Part shown: piece after piece, positions 1-8,193 of the stretch
How the letters are laid out: every line of letters begins with the position of its first letter
Numbering within the stretch: position 1 is the first letter of the stretch
NCBI GenBank assembly: GCA_017549025.1
Contig: JAFYWB010000038.1
Span: forward strand, 1-32,798
DNA length: 32,798 nt
Direction: 5' to 3'
Source of the DNA: Treponema sp.
Lineage (GTDB): Bacteria; Spirochaetota; Spirochaetia; Treponematales; Treponemataceae
The notes under the pieces: generated by a model
Database searches by the model: none
Told to the model about the DNA's origin: nothing
What the model saw: only the letters and a program-made list of their open reading frames with translations
Translations under genes and position numbers: made by a program

Positions 1-504
1 CGGAGCTGCAGACAGGATACAGAAGCCAACAGAATATACCTCTTCCACAGTATAATTAGCATTTCCCTGAAGCGTCTCACGAACAGTCAACAGGGAGGAG
101 AAATTCATACCTGGAGCCAGCTTCCCATCACCACCCATAACTATACCGGAGTCGTCCATAATTACTAAGAGGTCAAGTCCTAATTCCTCAGCAACACGCT
201 TACAATATTCTTGGATATTAGCTTGATTTTGCTCTTGAATAAGACCATGCATTTCCTCTTGCTCGGAAAGCATCTTAACATTACCTTCCAAGGTTTTCTC
301 CCAATCCTCCATTATAGCTTCAATACCGTAGGCAGTGTAATCCAACTGAGACATGGTATCTTCCATAATCTCTTTGTCAAACATAAACAAGGAAACAACT
401 GCAACGGAAATGCAACTCACAAGGATAGAAGCTCCAACAATCAGAACAAGCTTGGTCAATATTTTCATTGAGTTTTTGTCAGAAGGGCTCTTCTTTTGTG
501 ACAT
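1..504 (-). CDS. Methyl-accepting chemotaxis protein, N-terminal part (cut by window edge)
   Basis: The reading frame opens at ATG 504-502 and stays open for 168 codons to the left edge, so the C-terminus lies outside the window. A GGGAG ribosome site sits about 9 nt upstream. Residues 14-38 form one hydrophobic segment after a short basic, polar N-terminus. It is followed by an acidic, probably helical extracytoplasmic stretch with LLVIMDDSG and VRETLQGN patterns, typical of Cache-type sensor domains of chemoreceptors, which include a short helix and a PAS-like fold. The HAMP and signalling domains are not visible, so the receptor identity is inferred from this sensor. A Cache-bearing histidine kinase or diguanylate cyclase is the main alternative. 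It is divergent from the acyl-CoA synthetase gene. Confidence 0.7.
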   Translation of the reverse strand, partial: MSQKKSPSDKNSMKILTKLVLIVGASILVSCISVAVVSLFMFDKEIMEDTMSQLDYTAYGIEAIMEDWEKTLEGNVKMLSEQEEMHGLIQEQNQANIQEYCKRVAEELGLDLLVIMDDSGIVMGGDGKLAPGMNFSSLLTVRETLQGNANYTVEEVYSVGFCILSAAP

Positions 505-614
505 ACCGAACTCCCAAAAAGTATAGTCTATTCTTATAATTATAGAAGTGAAATAAGCTTTTGTAAACGAATAATTTTTTATATAGAACTAAAATCCTCA
601 GCTTTTGTAATAGC

Positions 615-651
615 TGACATAATTGACAAAAGTGTCATAATACCCTAGTAT
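615..651 (+). promoter_or_regulatory. Promoter with operator-like TGACA repeats upstream of the acyl-CoA synthetase
   Basis: A perfect -35 TTGACA (623-628) is followed after 17 nt by TAGTAT (646-651), predicting a transcript start near 658 and a leader of about 135 nt. Three contiguous 9-mers cover the -35 and spacer: TGACATAAT (615-623), TGACAAAAG (624-632) and TGTCATAAT (633-641). The second and third form an inverted repeat TGACA-N4-TGTCA. Such placement would let a regulator block RNA polymerase. The regulator is unknown. Confidence 0.55.
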
Positions 652-793
652 GTTCCCGACACCGCTGACAAGGCAGCTCCAAAACATTTTGTAAAAGTTG
701 CAACCTTTTTCTTTTGAGCTGTGTCTAAAATCCACCGGGCAATTTGAAAACAAGCTAGCCCACAGTAATTTTTTGCAAGAGGTCTTTTTTAGA

Positions 794-2455
794 ATGATGT
801 TCAAAAAATACGTAAAAGGAAATCACGACTACACAACCTACGAAGAATTAAAAGATAATTTTTCCATTGAGATTCCTGAAAATTTCAACTTTGCCTACGA
901 TGTGGTGGATGAGTATGCAAAAACTGAGCCAAATCGAACTGCATTGGTGTGGTGCGACGACAATGATGAAGAAAAAATCTTCTCCTTCTTGGACTTGAAG
1001 CTTGCCTCCGATAAAACTGCTAACTTCCTTCTTTCTCAGGGAATCAAAAAGGGCGATGCCGTCATGCTGATTCTTCGTCGTCGCTACGAGTTCTGGTTCT
1101 TTTTGCTGGCCCTCCACAAGATTGGAGCCATTGCAGTCCCTGCCACCAACCTCCTGCTGAAAAGCGACATCGAATATCGTACCAATGCCGCAGGAATCAA
1201 GATGATTGTGGCCTTGGAGGACAAGGATCTGCAGCACCAAATCGACTCAGCTATGTCCAATTCCCCCACGGTGCAAACCTTGGTTACTACAGGCCACCGA
1301 GAAGGCTGGCTTTCCTTTGCAGATGCCTACCCTGAGCTGCCACAGGAATTCCAGCGTCCCCAGGGAGCTGAATCTGCTTCCAACGATGACATTATGCTGC
1401 TGTACTTTACCTCCGGCACTTCTGGCTATCCCAAGATGGTACAGCACAACTTTGCCTACCCACTGGGCCACATCGTTACCGCCAAGTACTGGCAAAAGGT
1501 TGTGGAGGGCGGCCTCCATCTGACACTGGCAGAAACTGGCTGGGCAAAGGCGGTGTGGGGAAAGATTTACGGACAGTGGCTTGCAGGAAGTGCCGTTTTT
1601 GCCTACGACATGATTACCTTTGTGCCTGGTCGCCTCTTGGAAAAGATGGAAAAACACAAGGTAACGACCTTCTGTGCTCCTCCAACGGTATACCGCTATC
1701 TGGTGCGACAGGATTTTTCCAAGTACGATCTTTCTAGCCTTGTTCACTGTACCACCGCTGGTGAAGCACTGAACGCCGAAATCTTTAACAAGTTTTACGA
1801 AAAAACTGGACTTAAGATGAAGGAAGGCTACGGCCAAACAGAGCTAACCTTGACCATCGGTAACTTTGACGGTATGGAACCAAAGCCAGGCTCCATGGGT
1901 AAGCCTGCTCCTGGTTACAACATCGATATTATCGACTCAGACGGCAAATCCTGTGCTGCAGGAGAAGTGGGAGAAATCGTTATCCACCTGGACAAGGGCC
2001 GCCCCTTTGGTATGTTTGCAGGCTACTACAAGGATGAGCAGCGTACACAGGAAGCCTTTATGGACGGCCTGTACCACACTGGAGACATGGCCTACACCGA
2101 CGAGGACGGATACTTCTGGTTTGTAGGTCGCATCGATGACATGATTAAGAGTGCTGGCTTCCGTATCAGTCCTTTTGAGGTGGAAAGCACCTTGATGCAG
2201 CATCCCGCCGTTTTGGAATGTGCCGTAACAGGTGTGGCCGACGATACTCGAAACCAAGTAGTAAAGGCTACCATTGTAGTTGCCCCTGGCTATGAGCCTA
2301 GCCAGCACCTTTCCTTGGAATTGCAGGAGTTTGCCAAGACTGAATCAGCCCTGTACAAGGCTCCCCGACTCATTGAGTTTGTAAAGGAGCTCCCAAAAAC
2401 CATCAGCGGTAAGATTCGCCACGTGGCCATCAGAAACAAAGACAATCAGAAATAG
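794..2455 (+). CDS. Acyl-CoA synthetase (AMP-forming), acetyl/medium-chain type
   Basis: Adenylate-forming enzyme of 553 aa that activates a carboxylic acid with ATP to an acyl-adenylate and transfers it to CoA. Visible family motifs are the phosphate loop TSGTSGYPK (about 206-214), GYGQTE (345-350), the TGD motif (429-431), the hinge GRIDDMIK (445-452) and the C-terminal catalytic lysine in ISGKIRH (K540). The overall pattern resembles the ACSM/Acs-like branch, but chain length cannot be read from the sequence. The frame is open from 698. The start at 794 is preferred because AAGAGG lies about 11 nt upstream and the earlier residues do not look like the family; the adjacent ATG at 797 is possible. 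It is followed by fabF and fabV on the same strand, which suggests feeding or recycling of acyl groups for membrane lipid synthesis. Confidence 0.9.
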   Translation: MMFKKYVKGNHDYTTYEELKDNFSIEIPENFNFAYDVVDEYAKTEPNRTALVWCDDNDEEKIFSFLDLKLASDKTANFLLSQGIKKGDAVMLILRRRYEFWFFLLALHKIGAIAVPATNLLLKSDIEYRTNAAGIKMIVALEDKDLQHQIDSAMSNSPTVQTLVTTGHREGWLSFADAYPELPQEFQRPQGAESASNDDIMLLYFTSGTSGYPKMVQHNFAYPLGHIVTAKYWQKVVEGGLHLTLAETGWAKAVWGKIYGQWLAGSAVFAYDMITFVPGRLLEKMEKHKVTTFCAPPTVYRYLVRQDFSKYDLSSLVHCTTAGEALNAEIFNKFYEKTGLKMKEGYGQTELTLTIGNFDGMEPKPGSMGKPAPGYNIDIIDSDGKSCAAGEVGEIVIHLDKGRPFGMFAGYYKDEQRTQEAFMDGLYHTGDMAYTDEDGYFWFVGRIDDMIKSAGFRISPFEVESTLMQHPAVLECAVTGVADDTRNQVVKATIVVAPGYEPSQHLSLELQEFAKTESALYKAPRLIEFVKELPKTISGKIRHVAIRNKDNQK

Positions 2456-2505
2456 AGTCTTTCAAGACAGCTAAACAACACAGTCTTGCAAGACAATCAG
2501 AAATA
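2439..2505 (+). repeat. Short direct repeats spanning the acyl-CoA synthetase stop codon
   Basis: A 16-nt segment, AAGACAATCAGAAATA, occurs at 2439-2454 (covering the last codons and part of the stop) and again exactly at 2490-2505. Between them, AGTCTTTCAAGACA (2456-2469) is nearly repeated as AGTCTTGCAAGACA (2482-2495). Each of those is itself a small inverted repeat. This looks like a local duplication of the gene end. No role is evident. Confidence 0.7.
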
Positions 2506-2551
2506 AACGAGGGAAAAAGCTTTCCCCAAAGAATAAGATAAGGAGACAAAT

Positions 2552-3808
2552 ATGTCACAAAGAAGAGTTGTAATTACTGGAATGGGAGCCGTAACCCCCA
2601 TTGGACATTCTGTAGAAGAAACTTGGAAGTCCGTTATGGCTGGTGAATGCGGAATCGACAAAATTACCCTGTTCGACACAACAGATTATGCAGTAAAGAT
2701 TGCCGCTGAGGTAAAGAATTTTGATATGACCAACTGGGGAGTAGATAAGAAGGAAGCTCGCAAAATGAGCCGCTTTACCCAGTTTGCAGTAGCAGCCGCC
2801 ACAGAAGCTATTCAGGATGCTGGCTACACCAAGGAAACCATTTCTGCCGAAAAGTCTGGAATCATGCTGGGTAACGGTATTGGTGGATTTGAAACTATGG
2901 AAGCTGGTTACAAGCGCTATTTTGAAGCTGGAAATACCCGCATTCCTCCCCTGTCTGTACCCTTGTTCATTACAAATGAAGGTGCAGCTAACATCAGCAT
3001 GAGATTTGGCATTGAAGGTCTTTCTTGGACCTTGGCCACCGCTTGTGCCTCTGGAACCGATGCCCTGGGTGCAGCTTTGGATTTGGTTCGTTCTGGTCGC
3101 CTTGACGTTTGTGTTGCTGGTGGAACAGAAGCTGCCATCACTGGCTTTGGAATCGGATGCTTTACCGTGCTTCAGACACTGGCTACCTCCTTCAACGACA
3201 ATCCCAAGGCTGCAAGTCGCCCCTTTGACGCAAAGCGAGAAGGCTTTACCATGGGTGAAGGTGCTGGTATCCTGATTCTGGAGGAGTTGGAGCATGCAAA
3301 GAAGCGTGGCGCAAAGATTTACGCCGAATTTGCGGGCTTTGGTGCATCCAGCGATGCATATCACATTACCAGCCCCCGCTTGGACGGAACAGGTGGAGCA
3401 AAGGCCATTAAGCTAGCTCTGGAAGATGCCGGAATTAAGCCAGAAGAAGTAGATTACTACAATGCCCACGGAACCTCTACCCCCATCAACGACCCATCAG
3501 AAACAAAGATGGTAAAGCTGGCCTTTGGTGATCACGCCTACAAGATGAAGGTTTCTTCCACCAAGAGTATGACTGGTCACTGTGTTGGTGCAGCTGGTGC
3601 CATCGAGGCTATTATCAGCGTAAAGGCCATGAACGAGGGCTTCTATCCTCCTACCATCAATCTGGAAAACCCTGACCTGGAAGCAGGCTGTGACTTGGAT
3701 TACGTTCCTAACAAGCCTGTAGCAGGTGAAATCAACTGTATCGCCTCCAATTCCTTGGGCTTTGGTGGACATAACGGTTGTGTTATCATGAAGAAATTCA
3801 AGGATTAA
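2552..3808 (+). CDS. fabF: 3-oxoacyl-[acyl-carrier-protein] synthase II
   Basis: Condensing enzyme of fatty acid elongation that joins malonyl-ACP to an acyl-ACP with loss of CO2 in the cytoplasm. The 418-aa length is standard. The N-terminal VVITGMGAVTPIG motif and the Cys-His-His triad are present: C165 in TACASGTDA, H306 in NAHGTSTP and H343 in SMTGHCVGAAG. The start is fixed by AGGAG about 8 nt before ATG 2552. It lies 96 nt after the acyl-CoA synthetase and is followed by an intrinsic terminator before fabV. No acpP, fabD or fabG gene is in the window, so the rest of the pathway must be elsewhere. Confidence 0.96.
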   Translation: MSQRRVVITGMGAVTPIGHSVEETWKSVMAGECGIDKITLFDTTDYAVKIAAEVKNFDMTNWGVDKKEARKMSRFTQFAVAAATEAIQDAGYTKETISAEKSGIMLGNGIGGFETMEAGYKRYFEAGNTRIPPLSVPLFITNEGAANISMRFGIEGLSWTLATACASGTDALGAALDLVRSGRLDVCVAGGTEAAITGFGIGCFTVLQTLATSFNDNPKAASRPFDAKREGFTMGEGAGILILEELEHAKKRGAKIYAEFAGFGASSDAYHITSPRLDGTGGAKAIKLALEDAGIKPEEVDYYNAHGTSTPINDPSETKMVKLAFGDHAYKMKVSSTKSMTGHCVGAAGAIEAIISVKAMNEGFYPPTINLENPDLEAGCDLDYVPNKPVAGEINCIASNSLGFGGHNGCVIMKKFKD

Positions 3809-3816
3809 GTGTAGCT

Positions 3817-3843
3817 GGGGCTGCCACAGGGTAGCCCCTTTTT
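3817..3843 (+). terminator. Intrinsic terminator between fabF and fabV
   Basis: GGGGCT (3817-3822) pairs with AGCCCC (3833-3838), with further GCC/GG pairing inside, followed directly by TTTTT (3839-3843). It sits 9 nt after the fabF stop and 38 nt before the fabV start. It would end or attenuate the upstream transcript before fabV. Confidence 0.8.
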
Positions 3844-3880
3844 GCTTCCCAATCTATCAGAAAAATTAAAGGAGAAAACA

Positions 3881-5092
3881 ATGGTTATTAAACCAATGAT
3901 TCGCAGTAACATCTGCATTAACGCTCATCCTGTGGGATGTGGCAAGGAAACTGAGCATCAAATTAACTACGTAAAGTCCTGCAAGGAAAAGCGTGGAATC
4001 AAGACTGCAGCAGAAGGTGGCAATGCTCCCAAGGCTGTTTTGGTTTTGGGTTGTTCCACCGGCTACGGTCTTGCCAGCCGCATTGTAGCAGCCTTTGAAT
4101 ACGGAGCTGCTACCATCGGTGTGTCCTTTGAAAAGGAAGGCTCAGAAAAGAAGGGTGGAACTCCTGGTTGGTACAACAACCTTGCCTTTGACAATGCTGC
4201 CAAGGCTGCAGGACTTCCTTCTGTTACCCTAAACATGGACGCTTTCAGCAACGACTGTCGCAAGGCTGTAATCGAAGAAGCCAAGAAAATGGGCGTTACC
4301 TTTGACTTGGTAGTGTACAGCTTGGCAAGCCCTGTTCGTACCGACCCAGAAACAGGCGTTTTGTACAAGTCCGTACTGAAGCCCTTTGGTAAGCCCTACA
4401 CCGGCATGACCGTAGACATGATGACTGGCGAGCTTTCTGAAATGAGCGCCGAGCCTGCCAATGACGAGGAAGCCGCTGAAACCGTAAAGGTAATGGGTGG
4501 CGAGGACTGGCAGCTTTGGATTGAAGCCCTGCTGAAGGAAGGTCTTTTGTCTGAGGGCTGCAAAACCGTAGCTTATTCCTACATTGGCCCTGCCCTTTCC
4601 CACGCAATTTATCGTGACGGAACCATTGGTGGAGCTAAAAAGCACTTGGAAAAGACAGCCCTTGAACTCCACAGCCTGATGGGAGAAAAAATTAAGGGTG
4701 AAGCCTACGTTTCTGTAAACAAGGGATTGGTAACTCGCTCCAGTGCCGTTATCCCCATTATTCCATTGTATCTTTCTATCCTGTTCAAGGTAATGAAGGA
4801 AAAGGGAACCCACGAGGGCTGTATCGAGCAGATGGAACGTCTCTTTGCTGAACGATTGTACACTGGTGGAGCAGTGCCTGTAGATGATGCCCACCTTATT
4901 CGCATTGACGACTGGGAGCTTGACCCAGAGGTTCAGGCCGAGGTTGACCGTCGCATGGCTCAGGTAACACAGGAAAATCTTCCCCAGCTGGGAGACATGG
5001 AAGGCTACCGTCACGACTTTATGGCCACCAACGGCTTTGACGTGGCTGGCGTGGACTACACCGCCGATGTTCCCCGTATGGATGTAGTATAA
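3881..5092 (+). CDS. fabV: Trans-2-enoyl-CoA/enoyl-ACP reductase, FabV/Ter family
   Basis: NADH-dependent reductase of 403 aa that saturates the 2,3 double bond of enoyl thioesters. It is colinear with the T. denticola Ter type, including an ICINAHPVGC-like N-terminus, the cofactor motif GCSTGYG (57-63) and the Y-X8-K catalytic pair Y244/K253. The frame is open from 3842, but the start at 3881 is chosen because AAAGGAG lies 6 nt before this ATG and the protein then begins MVIKPM as in the family. In other Treponema the enzyme is known mainly as an enoyl-CoA reductase. Its position after fabF here points to enoyl-ACP reduction (FabI replacement) as well or instead. No canonical fabI is in the window. 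Confidence 0.95.
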   Translation: MVIKPMIRSNICINAHPVGCGKETEHQINYVKSCKEKRGIKTAAEGGNAPKAVLVLGCSTGYGLASRIVAAFEYGAATIGVSFEKEGSEKKGGTPGWYNNLAFDNAAKAAGLPSVTLNMDAFSNDCRKAVIEEAKKMGVTFDLVVYSLASPVRTDPETGVLYKSVLKPFGKPYTGMTVDMMTGELSEMSAEPANDEEAAETVKVMGGEDWQLWIEALLKEGLLSEGCKTVAYSYIGPALSHAIYRDGTIGGAKKHLEKTALELHSLMGEKIKGEAYVSVNKGLVTRSSAVIPIIPLYLSILFKVMKEKGTHEGCIEQMERLFAERLYTGGAVPVDDAHLIRIDDWELDPEVQAEVDRRMAQVTQENLPQLGDMEGYRHDFMATNGFDVAGVDYTADVPRMDVV

Positions 5093-5106
5093 GGAAAACT
5101 TAACAT

Positions 5107-5153
5107 AAAAGAGAAAAAGCCAGGATGGTGCCGTCAGTAGGCACCCCTGGCTT
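5107..5153 (-). terminator. Intrinsic terminator at the convergent fabV/proC junction
   Basis: AAGCCAGG (5117-5124) pairs with CCTGGCTT (5146-5153) and GGTGCC (5127-5132) with GGCACC (5140-5145). The two stems are separated by a 2-nt bulge and enclose a 7-nt loop. Read on the minus strand the stem is followed by TTTTTCTCTTTT, a proper U-tract for the proC operon. On the plus strand it is followed by C-rich sequence, so it should stop fabV transcription less well. Confidence 0.85.
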
Positions 5154-5220
5154 CCCCCACCATTTCCGTCAGTTCAGCTCTACTACTCAGTAGACTCTTG
5201 ACGATAGAAAAAATTAACCT

Positions 5221-6024
5221 TTAACCCAGCTCCACGGAACGATTGTAGGCGGCGGTGGCTGCAGCCATCACGGCACTACGGAAGCCCTTCTGTTCCAGAG
5301 CCTCCACGGCAGCGATGGTAGTACCAGCAGGAGAGCAAACGCCATCCTTCAAATCTCCTGGGTGGCGGCCTGTTTCCAGTTGCATGGTGGCAGCCCCACG
5401 AAGGGTTTGGGCAGCGTAAACGTAAGCCTGCTGACGATTCATCCCCAGCTTTACAGCGGCATCTGCTAGGGCTTCTATAAACAGGAAGCAATAGGCGGGG
5501 CCAGAACCGCTGATGGCAGTAACTGCATCCATAAGCTTTTCTTCTACAATTTCCACCTTACCAGCAGCAGACAACAAAGTTTTTACTTTTTCCAAGGTTT
5601 CACCAGAAGTTTCAGCCGCCCCGCACAAGCCAATCATAGCTTCACCCACCACGGCAGGCAGATTGGGCATAATCCGCACCCACTGAACAGCATCAGCTAC
5701 AGCACAGGCTTCACGAATGGACGCAATCTTTAATCCCGCCGCCATGGACACAAGGATTTTTCCAGACAAATGGGGAGAGATTTCTTCCACCACCTGCTGA
5801 ATCAAAAAGGGCTTTACAGCAAGAAAAATCACGTCGGCAGCTTGGGCGGCTTCTCCATTGGAAGCTACAGCATGGCAACCAACCTCTGTAGCATAGGCTT
5901 GAGCCTTGGAAAAGCTTCCATCGGAAACCGTGAGATTCTCCCCGCCCACCACCTTTGCCACGGCCTTCATCAAGGCGCCCCCCATCATACCAGTTCCAAT
6001 ACAGGCAACCTTTACATCAATCAT
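5221..6024 (-). CDS. proC: Pyrroline-5-carboxylate reductase
   Basis: Last step of proline synthesis, NAD(P)H-dependent reduction of 1-pyrroline-5-carboxylate to proline. The 267-aa protein has the N-terminal Rossmann motif GTGMMGGA (10-17), the central FLAVKPF segment and the family signature around ISGSGPAY near residue 170. The frame is open further upstream (to 6087), but AAGGAG lies 6 nt before ATG 6024, the expected start. It is the third biosynthetic gene of a proA-proB-proC operon, 43 nt after proB. Confidence 0.96.
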   Translation of the reverse strand: MIDVKVACIGTGMMGGALMKAVAKVVGGENLTVSDGSFSKAQAYATEVGCHAVASNGEAAQAADVIFLAVKPFLIQQVVEEISPHLSGKILVSMAAGLKIASIREACAVADAVQWVRIMPNLPAVVGEAMIGLCGAAETSGETLEKVKTLLSAAGKVEIVEEKLMDAVTAISGSGPAYCFLFIEALADAAVKLGMNRQQAYVYAAQTLRGAATMQLETGRHPGDLKDGVCSPAGTTIAAVEALEQKGFRSAVMAAATAAYNRSVELG

Positions 6025-6067
6025 GTTTTTCTCCTTGTAATCTTGCCACTCTGGGAAATGCCCCAAG

Positions 6068-6865
6068 CTACACGTCTTGGCCTTCAAAAAGGGTGGCCTT
6101 CATCATTCCCTGAGCCAGCTGCTCCAAGGCATGAGGTTTGCCACCGTTTGCCAAAATCATGGGAATACCGTAGGAGGTAGTTCGCTCAGCAGCCTCCAGC
6201 TTTGTGGCCATTCCACCAGAACCGAAGCTATTTGTTTCGCCAATAATGATTTGGCTCCGCAGCTCACTGATATTTGCCACCTGCTCTATCAGCTGAGCAT
6301 CAGGATTTTTCTTGGGATTGTCCGTAAAGACTCCATCAATGTCACTGAACAGGACCAAAAGATCGGCATTCCACAAAACAGCGGTTAATGCACTCAGGTT
6401 GTCGTTGTCTCCAATGCGGATTTCGTCAAAGGTAACGGAGTCGTTTTCGTTGATGATGGGAATAACACCCTCATCCACCAAGGTAAAGAGAGTGTTTCGC
6501 ATGTTCAAGGTGCGATGGTCGTCAGCAAAATCTTCCTTTGTCAACAAAAGCTGACCAATATGCAGGTCAAAGTCTGCAAAGGCCTGACGCCATCTATCCA
6601 TGAGCTCCACCTGCCCAATAGCACAGAGGGCCTGCCGATAGTGGATGTCCTTTTTGCGAGACCAGCGATCCAGGGTGGACACACCAGCTACCTGGGCACC
6701 AGAAGACACAATAACAATCTGCTTGCCTGCTTTCATCAAATCGCTGCATTGCCGAGCAAAATCCTTCATAAAATCAAGGTTGATGGTGCCATCTTCCTTT
6801 GCCAAGGTATTTGAACCGATTTTTATCACGATTTTTCGTGCTGACTGGATGGTTGATTGAATCAT
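6068..6865 (-). CDS. proB: Glutamate 5-kinase, short form without PUA domain
   Basis: First step of proline synthesis, phosphorylation of glutamate to gamma-glutamyl phosphate. The 265-aa sequence has the amino-acid-kinase pattern: KIGSNTL near the N-terminus, VSSGAQVAG, the INENDSV segment and FSDIDGVFTDNP. It stops after the kinase fold. The E. coli enzyme is about 367 aa because of a C-terminal PUA domain, which is absent here. Short ProB proteins are known in other bacteria, so this is not evidence of truncation. The ATG shares one base with the proA stop (TAATG), implying translational coupling. Confidence 0.95.
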   Translation of the reverse strand: MIQSTIQSARKIVIKIGSNTLAKEDGTINLDFMKDFARQCSDLMKAGKQIVIVSSGAQVAGVSTLDRWSRKKDIHYRQALCAIGQVELMDRWRQAFADFDLHIGQLLLTKEDFADDHRTLNMRNTLFTLVDEGVIPIINENDSVTFDEIRIGDNDNLSALTAVLWNADLLVLFSDIDGVFTDNPKKNPDAQLIEQVANISELRSQIIIGETNSFGSGGMATKLEAAERTTSYGIPMILANGGKPHALEQLAQGMMKATLFEGQDV

Positions 6866-8151
6866 TAGCGAACCTGCCCCTTTCCTTCAATAAAATATTT
6901 TGTGGTGGTGAGTGCCTCCAAGCCCATGGGACCTCTGGCGTGGAGCTTTTGGGTACTAATTCCCAGCTCTGCACCAAAGCCAAATTCACCTCCATCTGTA
7001 AATCTAGTGGATGCGTTTACATAAACGCAAGCGGCATCAACAAGCTGCTGGAATTTTGTGGCATTGGCAAGGCTTTCTGTAATAATTGCCTCTGAATGCA
7101 TGGTGTTGTGACTGTTGATGTAGGCAATGGCCTCATCCACAGAAGCCACGGTTTTCACCGCCGCAATGGTATCCAAGAACTCGTAGCCAAAATCCTCTTC
7201 CACAGCTTGAATCACGCAATCTGGTCGTCCAGCCTTTTGAGCAGCGGCCTTCAACACTGGGAAGGAAGCTGCATCACACCGCAGCTGACAACGACCAGCA
7301 AGCTTTTCTTCCAACAAAGGCAGGAAGCTTTCCAGAATATCTTGATGAACCACAAAGGTTTCCAGTGCATTGCACACTCCAGGCCGCTGTAGCTTGCCGT
7401 TTTCCGCAATGGAGCATGCCATGGCAAAATCAGCTGACTTGTCCACAAAAAGGTGACACACACCGCTTCCTGTTTCAATAACAGGAACTCTGGCCTTTTC
7501 CACCACCATGCGAATCAGCTGAGCACCACCTCTTGGCAGCACCACGTCAATTAAGCCGGTAGCATTCAAAATATCGTCAACCTCGCTGCGACTTCCAGAA
7601 CAAGCCAGTTCAATGGCAGAAGCCACACCTACAGGCTTTTCACCCTGCAGCTGGCTCAAAGCAGCCTTAATAATAGAAACCAATGCCTTGTTGGAATTCA
7701 GGGCAGAAGAGCTTCCTCGAAGCAAAATGCTGTTGCCGCTTTTGTAAGCCAGGGCAAAGGCATCCACCGTTACATTGGGGCGAGACTCATAGATAATAGC
7801 GGCAACACCCAGTGGCACCCGCTGCTGACGAATTTGCAGGCCATTGGGAGTAGTCCATCCTGCCACCACCTGTCCCACAGGATCTGTTTGCTGGATAACA
7901 ATATGAATGCTGTCGATAATGCCATCAATGCGGCTGGAGGTAAGGCGAAGGCGATCCACCAAGCTGTCCTTCATGCCCTCTGCAATGGCACGCTGCACGT
8001 CCAGCTCATTGGCAGCAAGAATTTCCTGCCGACCAGCATCCAAAGCAGCAGCCACCGCCAGCAAACCACGATTCTTTTCCTCAGCAGAAAAGGATGCCAA
8101 AATACCAGCACCCTGACGCAAGGACTTACAAAGAGAAACTATGTCATTCAT
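6865..8151 (-). CDS. proA: Gamma-glutamyl phosphate reductase
   Basis: Second step of proline synthesis, NADPH-dependent reduction of gamma-glutamyl phosphate to glutamate semialdehyde. The 428-aa aldehyde-dehydrogenase-fold protein has YESRPNVTVD (121-130), LRGSSSALNSN (144-154) and the catalytic cysteine C260 in QRPGVCNALET. The start has a GGAGG site 7 nt upstream. It is unusually placed first of the biosynthetic genes and overlaps proB by one base. An unknown gene ends 42 nt upstream and is probably cotranscribed. Confidence 0.96.
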   Translation of the reverse strand: MNDIVSLCKSLRQGAGILASFSAEEKNRGLLAVAAALDAGRQEILAANELDVQRAIAEGMKDSLVDRLRLTSSRIDGIIDSIHIVIQQTDPVGQVVAGWTTPNGLQIRQQRVPLGVAAIIYESRPNVTVDAFALAYKSGNSILLRGSSSALNSNKALVSIIKAALSQLQGEKPVGVASAIELACSGSRSEVDDILNATGLIDVVLPRGGAQLIRMVVEKARVPVIETGSGVCHLFVDKSADFAMACSIAENGKLQRPGVCNALETFVVHQDILESFLPLLEEKLAGRCQLRCDAASFPVLKAAAQKAGRPDCVIQAVEEDFGYEFLDTIAAVKTVASVDEAIAYINSHNTMHSEAIITESLANATKFQQLVDAACVYVNASTRFTDGGEFGFGAELGISTQKLHARGPMGLEALTTTKYFIEGKGQVR

Positions 8152-8193
8152 GATGTACCTCCGATGAATGAGGAAGCGTTACGGAGAGTTATG

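Noticed and set aside
698-793. Longer N-terminus of the acyl-CoA synthetase
   Set aside because: There is no ribosome site at 698 and no family similarity. AAGAGG before 794 supports the shorter protein.
2555-3364. 269-codon open frame opposite fabF
   Set aside because: It has low-complexity composition and no start signals. FabF on the other strand has all catalytic motifs.
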